From assembly GCA_036571765.1 (NCBI GenBank), contig BROE01000022.1:15152827-15216826 (forward strand): DNA of 64,000 nucleotides. The letters are read 5' to 3'. The notes beneath the pieces are model-generated. The model made no database searches. It saw nothing but the letters and a program-made list of their open reading frames with translations, and was not told where the DNA came from. The stretch comes from Plecoglossus altivelis (taxonomy: Eukaryota > Chordata > Actinopteri > Osmeriformes > Plecoglossidae). The stretch's first letter is position 1, and every line of letters begins with the position of its first letter. A program made the translations under genes and the position numbers. Positions 12,101 to 22,500 of the stretch are shown piece after piece.

Positions 12101-14263
12101 CAGCTTCTAAAGGACCCAGCACTGGGTCACATGACATGTCCCATGATGCATTGCATCCTGCAACCCTGCCTGTAGCACAAGACCTTCCCCGTCGCCCTCC
12201 CAGTCGATGCCAACAAACACACACGCATAAACTGATCCGAGATCTCCAAGAAGAAACCTCCATCAAAACAAATAAACCCTGTAATGATCTAAACACTACA
12301 AACATTGTTTACCTGTAAAATATTGTGAAATGGCCCGATGAAATGGAAATAAAATATTGACATCTTGATAATTTGTGTTAAATGTTTTGGCCTAAGTATG
12401 ACAGATTGGCTGATTGTCGCTGCATAATCTTTCCACAATTACCATCTGCCTCTCTGCTGCACACTTACATGTTATTAAGTAGCAAGTGTGTGTGCCTGTG
12501 CTGATGTGTGCGTGTTTTGCACAAGCGTGCGTCTCTGTGTGCCAATACATCTTGAAAAAAGAACTATGAAGGAAACTGTTTTATTTCATTGATTCTTTTT
12601 TGTTTTGTTCGTGAAAAGACCAGGACCAACAAAGAAAAATGTATTGTACTCTGCGTGTGTGTGTGTGTGTGTGTGTGTGCACATCTGTGGACACGTGTGT
12701 GTGTGTGTGTGTGACTACATCTCCCCTGGCGTTTGCAGGGAAGCAGGTGATTCACCCAGGCCAGGTGGGGGTAGTCCAGGAAGAGTTCTCCCCCAGTGAG
12801 GAGAGGGTGCAGTGGGCCTCAGAGCTCATCGCTGCCTTCCAGGAGCACCAGCAGCAGGGCAAGGTATCCTCGTTCCTCTCACAACCACACACACACACAC
12901 ACACACGCATAAAATTAAATCATTGTGCGTAATCCCTCTTAATGAAATGTGTAATGAGTTCAAATTCCAAATGAATTCCGACGCCTAAAAGTTTTTTGGG
13001 TTTTTTTGCAACTTTCGGCACAATATTTGAAATTCAGAGAGCATTTATGTTGAACAGTTTTATTCGCGACGGCATGTTGTCTGCAAGCATAAGTCCATCT
13101 CCCTTGCAGTTGTAGGGTATCTGCCTCCTCGCCATTACCATTAACACACACACACACACACACTGTGTGTCTGTCAGTCTGCTCAGGAGCTGGGGGGTTG
13201 GGGGTGTGGAGGGGTTGGGGCCAATTAAGTACAGAATCTCCTAGTTGGTAATTTAGTGCATGGCTGGGTTCTCTCTGTGTGTGTGAGTGCGTGTGTGTGT
13301 GTGTGCGTGTGTGTGTGTGCATGTGTGGTATGCCAAGGAGGCTCTGTAGCACTGATGCACAGTCTGCCCACACCCTTGCTCTCCGTGCCAACCCCAAACT
13401 CACCAGCACAAAAGCATCGCTCTGGGAACACCTCCCCACCCTGCGGATAACCTGAATGTTAACGTGCGTGCGTCTGTTCGGCACGCCACACTGTAACGCC
13501 GCCATGCGTGTTGATGTTTCATTACTTGGAGGATGTTGCAGGACTTGTCCCTTCATCTCCCAGCACAGCGATCGTTTCTTTTGAGGGAATTCCCACCTTG
13601 GGTTACTGTTTGCCGTCCGTCCTCCTGGATCTTAACCTGTCACACTTCCTGACGACACATCGTCTCCTAGCGCTATCTGGGGGTGTAGCTGGGGCTGTCC
13701 TAGGGTGTAGGGGAAGCTGAACCTCGTGAATATCAACGTTAACGAGAGCACCTGTCCCACCCTAGCAACTACTCGACAGTTTCCCCACCGACAGTAAAAC
13801 CATTTGACGCCAGCCAAAATTCGAAATGCGCATCAAACGATGAAACTATCCGCCGCAGGGAGAGAGCGTTTATTGATTTGCGTTTTTCTGTGTAACAAGT
13901 TATTTTCTCCAACTAATTTGATCATTTTGGAGTTGCTCTTCCCCTCGCTCGGGGATTGTGAGGTTAGCAACGTTATATGGATGAGGCCTTTTTAGTGTCC
14001 TTCTTGCCCACTGCTACCAGAACGTTCCTTAGTAAGGTGGTTGATGTTCTGTAATGTGTTTATTTCTCCTCTCCCTCCTTCTCTCCTCCCTTCCCTCCTT
14101 CGCCCTCTTCTTTCCTCTCCCCTCCTCTCCTCTCCCCTTCCCTCCCGTCTTGTTTTTTATTTGCCAGGGGGCGTTCACCTTCCGAGGCAGTATGATAGAC
14201 ATGCCATCACTGAAGCAGGCGCAGAACATTGTCACTTTGGCGCACGCTTTCCCCGCCAAGTAA
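1156..14263 (+). CDS. clybl: clybl, citramalyl-CoA lyase, mitochondrial (3' six coding exons; 5' end outside window)
   Basis: CLYBL cleaves (S)-citramalyl-CoA to acetyl-CoA and pyruvate in the mitochondrial matrix. This is the last step of itaconate (C5) catabolism; human loss of function lowers vitamin B12. The coding exons are 1156-1344, 6911-7012, 7933-8026, 8480-8647, 12739-12863 and 14168-14263. All have GT-AG borders and compatible phases (0, 0, 1, 1, 0), and together encode 257 residues against about 340 in the human protein, so about 83 N-terminal residues are missing. Recognisable blocks are EKCVRVNSVSSGLAE, FVETALGLLNFK, FGSDD, ARQKVVVTTKAFGLQAIDLV, GKQVIHPGQ and GSMIDMP. The Glu of FVETA and the second Asp of GSDD match the metal-binding acids of the CitE/HpcH family. 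The Asp of GSMID (14198-14200) matches catalytic Asp320 of human CLYBL. No frameshift or lost active-site residue is seen, so the gene looks functional. Identification rests on recalled family sequence. Confidence 0.95.
1681..1683. other. assembly ambiguity (NNN)
   Basis: Three N bases interrupt a G-rich run (GGGGGGG-NNN-GGGG), so the run length is unresolved. This is the only ambiguity noticed in the window. Confidence 0.95.
2097..2115. repeat. (GT)n microsatellite
   Basis: About nine GT units in the long clybl intron. Confidence 0.9.
2941..3030. repeat. degenerate TACTGACC-type short repeat cluster
   Basis: At least six loosely repeated copies of a motif close to TACTGACC lie within 90 bases (AGTCAGTACC, CTACTGACC twice, AGTATTGAC, AAATTGACC, ATACTGACC), like a decayed minisatellite. 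Confidence 0.5.
3517..3537. repeat. (GT)n microsatellite
   Basis: About ten GT units, followed after a short break by a further GT stretch at about 3546-3556. Confidence 0.9.
3664..3806. repeat. tandem duplication, unit about 80 bp with 62-bp near-identical core
   Basis: Bases 3664-3725 and 3744-3806 are near-identical (pyrimidine-rich, ending in GTGAAATGAACACTT). Copy 2 has one extra A. A short spacer with AACGTCAGCGTCATG lies between them. Confidence 0.85.
4193..4672. repeat. complex (GT)n microsatellite region
   Basis: Two clusters of interrupted GT runs (4193-4306 and about 4494-4672), broken by TAGT, TTGT and GCGCGC interruptions. They explain several open frames of Thr-His repeats on the minus strand. 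Confidence 0.85.
6095..6145. repeat. 13-bp minisatellite, four units
   Basis: Units of ACGTCTCTCTCCC at 6095-6107, 6108-6120, 6121-6133 and 6134-6145. The last is one base short. Confidence 0.9.
6911..7012 (+). CDS. clybl: clybl coding exon (34 codons)
   Basis: Begins TTTGTTGAC after the AG at 6909-6910 and ends AATTTTAAG before a GTAAAA donor. It encodes FVDRFQRHLKGRALTEP followed by FVETALGLLNFK, the same length as the human exon (34 residues). The Glu of FVETA is a conserved metal ligand in the family. Confidence 0.95.
7013..7932 (+). other. clybl: clybl intron, 0.9 kb
   Basis: Contains a (GT)12 run at 7429-7452 and interrupted GT/GC repeats at about 7720-7780. The acceptor has a usable pyrimidine tract ending TTGCCTCAG. 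No coding content was seen. Confidence 0.75.
7429..7452. repeat. (GT)12 microsatellite
   Basis: Uninterrupted GT run in a clybl intron. Confidence 0.9.
7933..8026 (+). CDS. clybl: clybl coding exon (31 codons plus one base)
   Basis: Encodes DVCEEVRRLAPGAGLHHDG and VVFGSDDFCASI, with the first base of a Gly codon at the 3' end (phase 1). The second Asp of GSDD corresponds to human Asp206, a magnesium ligand. The donor is GTACTC. Confidence 0.95.
8027..8479 (+). other. clybl: clybl intron, mostly polypyrimidine, ending in (TG)9
   Basis: Bases 8030-8410 are almost pure C/T on the plus strand. The 3' end carries (TG)9 TTT CCAG at 8455-8479, with the repeat ending seven bases before the splice site. 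An alternative AG lies 31 bases upstream (8447-8448). Confidence 0.85.
8030..8410. repeat. long polypyrimidine (CCT/TCC) tract
   Basis: Irregular CCTCCT, TCTCC and CCCCC runs with a local duplication near 8290-8330. It fills most of the intron. Confidence 0.85.
8480..8647 (+). CDS. clybl: clybl coding exon (56 codons, split at both ends)
   Basis: Enters in phase 1 and leaves in phase 1 (168 nt). It encodes ASRTEDARELLYARQK and VVVTTKAFGLQAIDLVYID, and ends EGALMGFTG with the Gly split. The match to human LYARQKIVVIAKAFGLQAID is close. The donor is GTACCA. Confidence 0.95.
9049..9136. repeat. compound (GT)n(GCGT)n(GAGT)n(GA)n microsatellite
   Basis: GT units pass into GCGT, then GAGAGT and finally pure GA repeats. 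Confidence 0.9.
10371..10387. repeat. short TTAGGG run (three units)
   Basis: TAGGGTTAGGGTTAGGG: too short to be more than a microsatellite-scale telomere-like motif. Confidence 0.7.
10920..10978. repeat. interrupted (CA)n microsatellite
   Basis: CA runs separated by single CT or TG interruptions over about 60 bases. Confidence 0.9.
11982..12053. repeat. alternating purine-pyrimidine tract (GT/GC)
   Basis: GTGTGTGCGTGTGCGCGCGC passes into (GT)n, GCGT and again GCGCGC. Almost strict purine-pyrimidine alternation favours Z-DNA. Confidence 0.85.
12654..12711. repeat. two (GT)n runs just upstream of a clybl acceptor
   Basis: Runs at 12654-12679 and 12694-12711. The second ends 27 bases before the exon at 12739. 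Confidence 0.9.
12739..12863 (+). CDS. clybl: clybl coding exon (41 codons plus split Gly)
   Basis: Acceptor GTTTGCAG. The first two bases complete the Gly of GFTG, then KQVIHPGQVGVVQEEFSPSE and WASELIAAFQEHQQQGK follow. Human has KQVIHPNQIAVVQEQFSPSP. The donor is GTATCC, phase 0. Confidence 0.95.
12864..14167 (+). other. clybl: clybl last intron, 1.3 kb
   Basis: A (CA)n run lies about 20 bases after the donor (12884-12906), with further CA/GT runs at 13143-13163 and 13276-13322. The 3' end has a strong pyrimidine tract ending TTTATTTGCCAG. No coding content was seen. Confidence 0.75.
14168..14263 (+). CDS. clybl: clybl last coding exon with stop
   Basis: Encodes GAFTFRGSMIDMPSLKQ, AQNIVTLAHAF and PAK, then TAA at 14261-14263. 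GSMIDMP carries the Asp (14198-14200) equivalent to catalytic Asp320 of human CLYBL. The C-terminal length equals the human one, supporting an intact end. Confidence 0.95.
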   Translation, partial: GAFTFRGSMIDMPSLKQAQNIVTLAHAFPAK

Positions 14264-14518
14264 CGACCACGGGGCGAAAGCGGTTGACGGGAGGAGAAGA
14301 GGAGGGCGAGGAAGAGGAAAGAGAAGCGAGAGACGAGACTCAGCAATCAGACCCCCAGCATTCTCCCACCGTCTGAAAGACGTTACGCACTACCAGATCC
14401 CTGCAGATGATTGAACTATACCCACAATACCCATCAGACGCAAGGGTTTGATCAGGGTTAATTTCTTTTGTTGATTAAATGTTGATGGAATTTATTAGAA
14501 TACTGTTACATGTGCACA

Positions 14519-14524
14519 AATAAA
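14519..14524 (+). terminator. clybl: clybl polyadenylation signal AATAAA
   Basis: First AATAAA after the stop codon, giving a 3' UTR of about 280 bases. Confidence 0.7.
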
Positions 14525-15032
14525 GCTGGTGATGTTTGACAGTCGTTTTATAAATCCATGACATGTTGCTTTGTAATATGGATGCCGTAACAACAGTTTG
14601 AGATTGTTACTGTGCTGGTGCATACATACTACGGGACAAGGGAAGTTGGCTGTGTGTATGTGTGCGTGTGTGTTTGTTTGTTTGCTTCCACCCCCTCCCC
14701 CCTGCATCTCCAGGGTTCAGGCAGTTGGGTGAAAGGGTAAACAAGGACAACAAGCCACCGTTGTTCTTGCATTCAGGCGTGGCACGGCAGGCCCACGGCC
14801 CCCGCTCTGGGCCAGGGCCCCCGCTCTGGGCCCCCACATCCCACCTCCAACCCCACAGAATCAGGGGCCCGGGCCTTGCAACATCAAAGTCTTGTTGTCT
14901 GAGGAGCCTCAATGAGTTTACTTAAACCAACAATTCAAGTGTTTTTTTGTTGTGTCTGTGCCATGTGACACATGGGTCTTTGTGAGTTGGCCTGGGACTG
15001 TGCCATCAGCGAGGCCCTCCATTGGACAGCAG

Positions 15033-15033
15033 G

Positions 15034-15070
<37 letters not shown>

Positions 15071-15079
15071 GTGTATATA
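15033..15079. repeat. (CA)n with CG and TA flanks, Z-DNA type
   Basis: CACACGCGCGCG leads into a long CA run and then GTGTATATAT, so purine-pyrimidine alternation holds through nearly the whole stretch. Confidence 0.85.
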
Positions 15080-16480
15080 TGGCTATGATTTTCTTTTACT
15101 TGAAAACTTGTGCAGCAAAGACCGATTACACATTCAACATAAACATTTGAACAAATATAGGTGCTGGGCATACTCTTCTGCTGTCAAATGCACAGACTGA
15201 CCAATCCATCGTAGACAAAAGTAAAGACATAAAACATGAAGCATGGCAAATAAACATGACATATAAAATGTGCACATGTTTTTTGATTCCTTGTTACTTG
15301 GTGGTAAAACGTAACGGAACTTTACCATGTTTACCGTGATTGTGTAAGTCTGTCTTGCAGACAAATGATGGCCTGGGTTTTGTCTGAGTGGGTATCAAAT
15401 GCCAAAGAGTGCTGTTGGTGACCATGGTAATGAAAGGGGTGTGTGTGATACTCCACTACAGTATGATCTATTGTGTCTGGAGCACGTTGGTGCCAGGCCA
15501 AGCCCAGACAGAGCGAAGGACTCCACCCCTGTGGCCGGGCGAGGCTCCCAAAAGGGCACTCTCTCCTTGGCGTTCGGCCCAAATCCGCCTCACGCCTCGC
15601 TCGGGCCTGTTCTTGCCTCAGCTCTGCTCCAGCGGGTCGTTCATGTGAAGTTCTCCTGCTTTTTCCAGCTCAACCTGGTGTTGAGTGTCGTGGCGGACCA
15701 TCTGGGGTCGGGCGGTGTTGAGCGCTCAGAGCCTTCTCTTTAACTGCATCAGGAAGGCCATTAAGTGTGGCCCGTGGATGGTTGTGTATCGTTTCCGGTC
15801 AGAAGAGCTTGGTGTTAATAGTCACTTCATGGGTACTCATTTGATCCAACACGTTGGGAAAGTTACAACTTTAGACATAGCATAGTTCATTTGTCATATT
15901 GTCACAGAGGAGATCAAATAATTGAGTAGCAGATCTTCTTTTTTTGAAAACTTGCAACACGGAATGCATCAATTCTTAATGAATAAACCTTCGGAAGACA
16001 AGACTGTAATGATGTGAGCCAGACAAAGATCGTGAACTAGAACTAGGCTTGCTACTACCCTGTCGACTGCCTAAGAAATGTCCCCGTTTAAAGGGGCATC
16101 CCTTTCACTCTGCCCCCCCTGGTCCTGGAGGTAACAACAACAGGTGTCTAGATGGGGGGGGCAATGCCAGACCAAAAGCAAGGTATTCAACCATGACACG
16201 ATTCCGTTTTATGTTTTATTGCACACCTTAAACTACCTGCTGGTCTAGGAGGTTTCTTGAACTTAATATGAATTTTGTTTTTTTTACGTTGATTGATTGA
16301 TTTCGTGTTTATGATTAAGTTGAGAGATTCCAGTTCTACGCGTTGAATAAATATGACTTGTTATTCCGACTTGGGTTTTACTTACGAGATAGCAAACGGA
16401 AAATTAGGTAGTCTGTTATGTTGCGATAATATTTTATTTGCTCGCCTTTTTCAGTTTCGTTTTTTGATGGGTGAAATATG

Positions 16481-16541
16481 TGTCAGTTCCACCTTTGCTG
16501 TGTAATTCCACATGACATTTATATCATGTGTGGAACTGACA
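16481..16541. repeat. 12-bp perfect inverted repeat, 37-base spacer
   Basis: Arms TGTCAGTTCCAC (16481-16492) and GTGGAACTGACA (16530-16541). A second nested stem CACATGA/TCATGTG with an 8-base loop (16509-16530) shares part of the right arm, so two alternative hairpins are possible. Confidence 0.85.
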
Positions 16542-19500
16542 TAATCTTCTCAGCTTGTTCGCCAGATTTATTTAAATACATTTTGCTGGTATTCCCTTGG
16601 AGATTACATTACAATTAACACGATTATAACCTCACAAAATGGTGACGGGAATCAATTAGGCTTCGAGCACTATTTTCATAGCCCAGTTATGTGACGGCCG
16701 AAATTGCTTTCATAAATTACGAGATACAACACAGGCGGAGAAAATGCATGTATGCAAAACACTGTCAGAGGAAAATTAAAACGAAATGTTTTACATATTT
16801 TTCCATTAATCTAAATGGGACCCGGGTGGCAAAGATGGGGTTAGTCGCTTAATTTTCTCGCCCGGGGATGCCCGGATAATGACTTCATTGTTTTAATAGT
16901 GTGCTAATGACAATATATGACAAACTAATTTCAACAAAGGATTATGTCCCAGTAATAAAATAACTCGTTAAGATCTTAGGAGAAGGATTCAGGTGGAGTT
17001 AAGACGTTTGAAGAAATGTTTTTAAAGCAGCTGCTGTAGCCGTGGTGATGATTTTGAACAAAGTTTTAGTTGACTCCACCCCTCTTAATTTTAATCCTTT
17101 ATTTGATGGTTTACAAAAACAAAGATTTATAATGCACTTGTTGTTTAAACATATGCCTACGTTTAACTCTAGATTAATATTATTTACTGTGGTGTAATCA
17201 AACGTTCTTAACTTGCAAAACATTGTGACTGTTGCAAGGTTTCTTGTGTTTTGTTTACACCTACCTTTCTTTTCTGCATGACATGTCCCCTACCTAACTC
17301 CCCAAAATCATATGCTTAGGTATAGTCGTACATGTATAATACAAGAGATTACCTTTCTGTCTGTGTGGCGATTAGAGGGTGAAAAAACTAGGCAACTGAA
17401 TCCAGAGGCTTTTTGACGTGTGGGCGCGCATAAGCACTCGTGAAAATTATTTATGAATGAATTAACTTCTTCATGTGAGACGCCTGGTCGTTTATCAAAT
17501 GTTTGACCTCTTGTAAAACGAACGTATACAATTATTAGCTGAAGTCTGTGGCAAATGAAACACAATATGTTCTTTAAGATAGATAAATAAAAAAATCGTA
17601 AATCCAAAAAAGAAAAAGGCTTTTGCTTTTGCCGTTTCTCATTGAAATGCCAATTATTGAAGATTCATGTTGAGTTTATGCTTTCGATACAAGTCGGAAT
17701 GGTTTGACGGGGCCTTCATCTTTACCGACGATTGTGGTTGTAGAGGGTTTTCGTTGTGCACTATTGGTACAACCAAGATAAGGACAATGGACACTTAACA
17801 TGAACATTGGTTATAGACTAGCCCGCCCGTTTGGCTACTTGTCTGTCATTCTTCAAATTTACATAATATGTAATTCGCCACAGACTTAAAAATCTATCTG
17901 CTAGACGGCTGGTTGAGTGATTTGGCACATGTGGACCATCACTAACTTCATTTGGGAGAACCTATTGTTGAAGAGAAAACGTGTCAGTCAGCGAAGACCG
18001 AGAGCGGCGGCTCAATCACCCGGAATCACTGTGGACAAAATGTTCAAAAGGGGACCTGTTTGTCTACAAACCTTTTTTTTTAAAACCAAGGCAAACATTT
18101 TAATTGAAAGCATGGTCATTAAAACTCAATAAAACAGGCCGCAAATGAAATAGGTTTGTAAGTTTTATTAAACTGACGTATTCCCATTTCGATAGTTATA
18201 GCCCAATATGCGTTTTACTATGGTCTGATCAAATTTAAGCTACAATATTTGTAATGATAGCCCACTGTGCTTTCATCCCTATTCACATGCATAATGTTTT
18301 CTTGCCATTGAAGTCTGTCTGCCGGTCTGTTATAGCCCAATTCCCAGTCGATGAAGTTCGCAGGGTCTAGAACCGTCTGCTCCCTGGCCCCCAGTGCTCT
18401 AGGCCTGACTCCCCCCGATCTCCACTTCTTAAAGGGGACAGATCAAAGACTAGCCCGGCCCCGCCGGAGCCCACTAAAACCGGCTTGCTTTGTCTACTGT
18501 TGCTAGGAGGCTAGTAAACTGAGGAAGGGTGTCGGGGTCGTGGTAATGAGAGGCGTTACAGTGTGACAGTCCCTTCGACGTTTTTATACATCCAAGTGTG
18601 GTGTTGTCGCAGTTTTTAGCACCTTAGGCTGTTGGTTGTCAAATGCTTGTATCCCTTAAAGAAAGCTCAATAACTTGGACCGGAGAGCGCGTTTCCCGCA
18701 GACCGATTTGCTGTCTTGTTAGTCTAAATCAAAACGCAGTGAAATCATGTAGCTTGTCCAACACAGGTAATTTGAAAGAACAATTAAGCCAATGGCCTTT
18801 CCACATTTGTATTAATTTAGGCCCATACGATAGCGTACTAATTTAATGATTCATGGTAGTGTTTCATGTTAATTAGCGGCCGACTGCAGACCAGATGATG
18901 AGTCATTGGATAGACTGTCATCACATGTTTCTACTTTATGAGAGACTTGATTTCAGGCAAAGTCATAACACACGCTTTTTTTTAAAGACTTTGGAACATG
19001 TTCTATCCACACGGATGTCTGTGGGGACTGGGGGATGGAGGAAGGGGCAAAGACGTAAATTCAATGTTACTGTCGCTGCTTCAAATCTTATTCAAATATG
19101 TCTTTAATGTCATTTATATATGCATCGGATCTACACACCCCAGGTTGATGGTTGGGAGACGGCGCAAGCCGAGGGGCCAACCAAATCACGCCGGTGTCCT
19201 TCACATATGCGAGGCATGTTGATTGATCATGCGCATTACATCTCTTAAAATGCAAGGTTAAAAGCCAAAGCTCGATTTGTACAAGCACTTCCTTGGGGGC
19301 GGTAACGCATCCAAATAACTTAGCCAGACAGGCCGTTTAGGGCCGCAGATTGAGTCTGTCTCTGAGTCTATCTGTCTGGGCGCACCCGGTAACCGAAAAG
19401 GTGGCATCGTAATATGATCGTAATGTCTTTTCATTCAGAAATGGAAACCTATGATCTATTTTTCAACTTTTTATTTTAATGCGTAAACAGGATACACTGA

Positions 19501-22500
19501 ATCGCTGTTGAGCTAATTTGGGGGGAGGGAATGAGAAATACAGACGGAAATAAGAAGTTGCTTAACATATCAGGAAGGGAAATGATAGGGTAGGCTTTTG
19601 TGTTTGTTACTCCGTCTTTCATTTATGAAAACATACTGACACACACACGTCTCTGACACTAGAGTGTTCTCATCAGTGCGCCCTACGGGAGCAGGTGGAG
19701 ACCGGGCACGCGGCATGGGCACCTGCACGCTCAGCTGCGCGCACCTTGTTATTGCTGCCGCCGCGTGAGCACAGACAGCGACTCTCCGCCAGAGACCACA
19801 TTCCGACTCTTTCCCCGTTACTCAGTCTAGCTGTCGTGTTTGCGTTACAACTCATCTCATTTTATCGTTTGTTTGACCGGCAGACCGGGGATGTGTTTTT
19901 GAGTGTGCCCTGAGGAGTAGAGAGAATGTCAAATAATATGCGTTCTTGATCGCTGTCATCTCGATCCCCTGTGTGTTCACCATGAGTTTTGGTGCTCCGC
20001 TACAGTTTCTCAAAGCCTAGTTCAAACAGCATAGCTTTAGGGAAATGGGGGATTGTTCATAGTCCCTTACACGGAACCTCCAGTTTATAATTATATGCGC
20101 AGCAATCGTACGTGGTCGAGAGCGTCTTACATCAAGTACATTCGAAGAGAATCAACTAAATGAAAGTTTGGATATAATAGGTTTACGGGCCTATACCATG
20201 TGTGTCTCACAGGTCTCAAAAAGTATTAATTACGAAGCATTTGTGATTCTACTAGGCAAGCGTGCAGTGTCTTTTTCAAGAGACACAAAAAAAACATGTT
20301 ATGGAGTCTTAAATCGTTCCTTCTTGCCACTTGGTCCAAACATGGACCGAACATCATCTTCAGTAATCCAATTAAACCTGATAACCCAGAGCTCGCGCGC
20401 AAGGCACGTATTATTTTGTCCTCTTTCTCTTTCAAGATTCTGACAAGCGTATTGGTCCCCTTGACAGGAAGAGTCAAGAGCTCTCTTTCATCCCTGAGGG
20501 CACTGAAGTTCTATAGACCCGATTGAAGACGTTGAAAGAATTCTCTTGTTGTCTGTGTCCCGAAGTTAGGACTTGTGTGACGTCTTTTGTGCGCGTTGTT
20601 TTTGTAACACAGTCGTCAAGTCCTGGCCGAAAATGCTTATTACCTCCAAAATAAACATGTTCTAAAACCGCATAATTGTTCGAAACCAAAATTAAGCAGG
20701 ACACTCATGGATCAAGCAAGTAAACCATTTTTGGAAACTAAGACATCGGGTTAAATTGCCATTTTTATCATTGCGTGTTTTTTATTGAAATATTAGGATA
20801 TATTGGTTATCGAACTAATTATCTTAAAATTATCATAATTTTACTGTAGACTAAAGTATATCTAAGATCATTCAGGATTTACTGTAAGATATTTTAAACA
20901 ATATATTCTACAATTGTTTTACCCCAGAAATCATCTCCAACGGAATTGTTCTTCTGAACTGTTCTGCTGAATCTTCCTCTGCCTGGTTGAAGCGATTTTT
21001 GTTATTACAAAGACCATTCAAAGTGTCATATTGTTCATAGTAATGTTTGGTATTTATTGCTGTTAATTAACAATACAACACGCATCATTGGAAACGCTTT
21101 CTGTTTGTTCAATAATGTTAGGCCAAGGCTATAACATGGCCTACTATAGTATGATCATTTAAAACCATTCGATAGTGGACAGTTCCGGGACGGCTTGAAA
21201 CTTTGGCTGTACTGACGGCAAAGCAATTAATATTATGCCATGCAACATCCATATTGTTGGCATTCAGCAATGACAGGTAATTGACATTAATCCGCTCTCT
21301 CTCAGACTCAGGGGGGAACTAAAGTAAACGGGGATACGGTTAATGAAGTACCACTTGCCCTTTGAATCTCGGTCACAGTATGTAGTGGCGAAGTTTGAAC
21401 GAACTTTATCCCTTCATTTTAGTTGCACGCGTCATAAAAAAGTTGGAAGGATGTTAACCGCATGAAACGAGCATTCCCGAAATATTTACTGGACCGGTGA
21501 TAAGGTTTCTTCCGAGAATTAGTTTTCCCTTTTCGACAAAGAGAAACCTTTTATTGCCTTCTTAATGACCACAAAATGTCTTGCCCTCCAATAACTTTTT
21601 ATTTAAATTGCGTCTAATGGATGTAATAATTTGTTGCTCTACAAAAATATTTTAAAAACGAAACTTCCCACAGTGAATTCAAACTCGGAAATCAAAATAA
21701 CATTTTAATGATCGACTTTTAATAGCACGTCGCAAAACCCGTATTTATTGGAAATATATGCTGATCGTATGCGGTGCTGCAAATTGTCAAGGTTGCATCA
21801 GGGAGTGCGAAATTTCTCTCTGGGGAGTAGCAGTAAACTTGACATTTGCCTCCCTATCTGACCATTACAGTGAGCCTCACTGTCATCGCGCACTAATAAA
21901 TAAGGCATTTCCGTACACATAGAATTGTTATTATCCTTATTATCATCTCTATCATGAGATGTTCTCGCCTTGCACCGTGACAGGCCGACAGTTGCTGGGA
22001 TGCAAGCAGGATTCCCCCATTCTCAGGTGAGGAGTTGCTGCCTCATCTCCGCTCTGCAGCGCGCAGCGTCCTGCTACAGGAGCCGTCGTAATGAGGGTTC
22101 CCGTGGGGGCCTCCCGGTTGGAGAGGTGTCATAACCCCGCCACGGCCATGGAGCCAGCAGCGCACGTTCACACTTCCAGTCCCGGCTCCCCCCGGGCCGC
22201 GCCTGCCGCCGCCTCTTCACTCGAAGTTCACGTTCAGCGCTCAAGTTTTGACAGCCGTAATAATGGGCATCGCAACACCAAGAAACACAAGGGAGGGGCG
22301 GGTTGTGTATTTGAATATTTCATAGGAGCGTAAGAAAATGAAGTACTTTCATAATGTGTTGAGACAGGCCATAATCTTTCCACACCAGTATCATTTGGCG
22401 TAGGTCGATCTGCCGGCACCTGAATCATATTGGGTAATCATGCCACTAAGACAAAGCCAAGGAACAATTGTGAACATTGTCTTTAGCAAGTTAGTGTCCT

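Larger units (their letters stand above)
8648..12738 (+). other. clybl: clybl intron, 4.1 kb, rich in microsatellites
   Basis: Contains compound GT/GC/GA repeats (9049-9136), CA repeats (10920-10978), a three-unit TTAGGG run (10371-10387), a GC/GT alternating tract (11982-12053) and GT runs just upstream of the acceptor (12654-12711). The 287-codon open frame at 9363-10226 is built from these repeats and is not credible as a gene. Confidence 0.75.

Noticed and set aside
22091..22333. Small GC-rich open frame that looks like a possible 5' exon
   Set aside because: There is no promoter evidence, donor context or recognisable protein. It could be a noncoding regulatory block instead.
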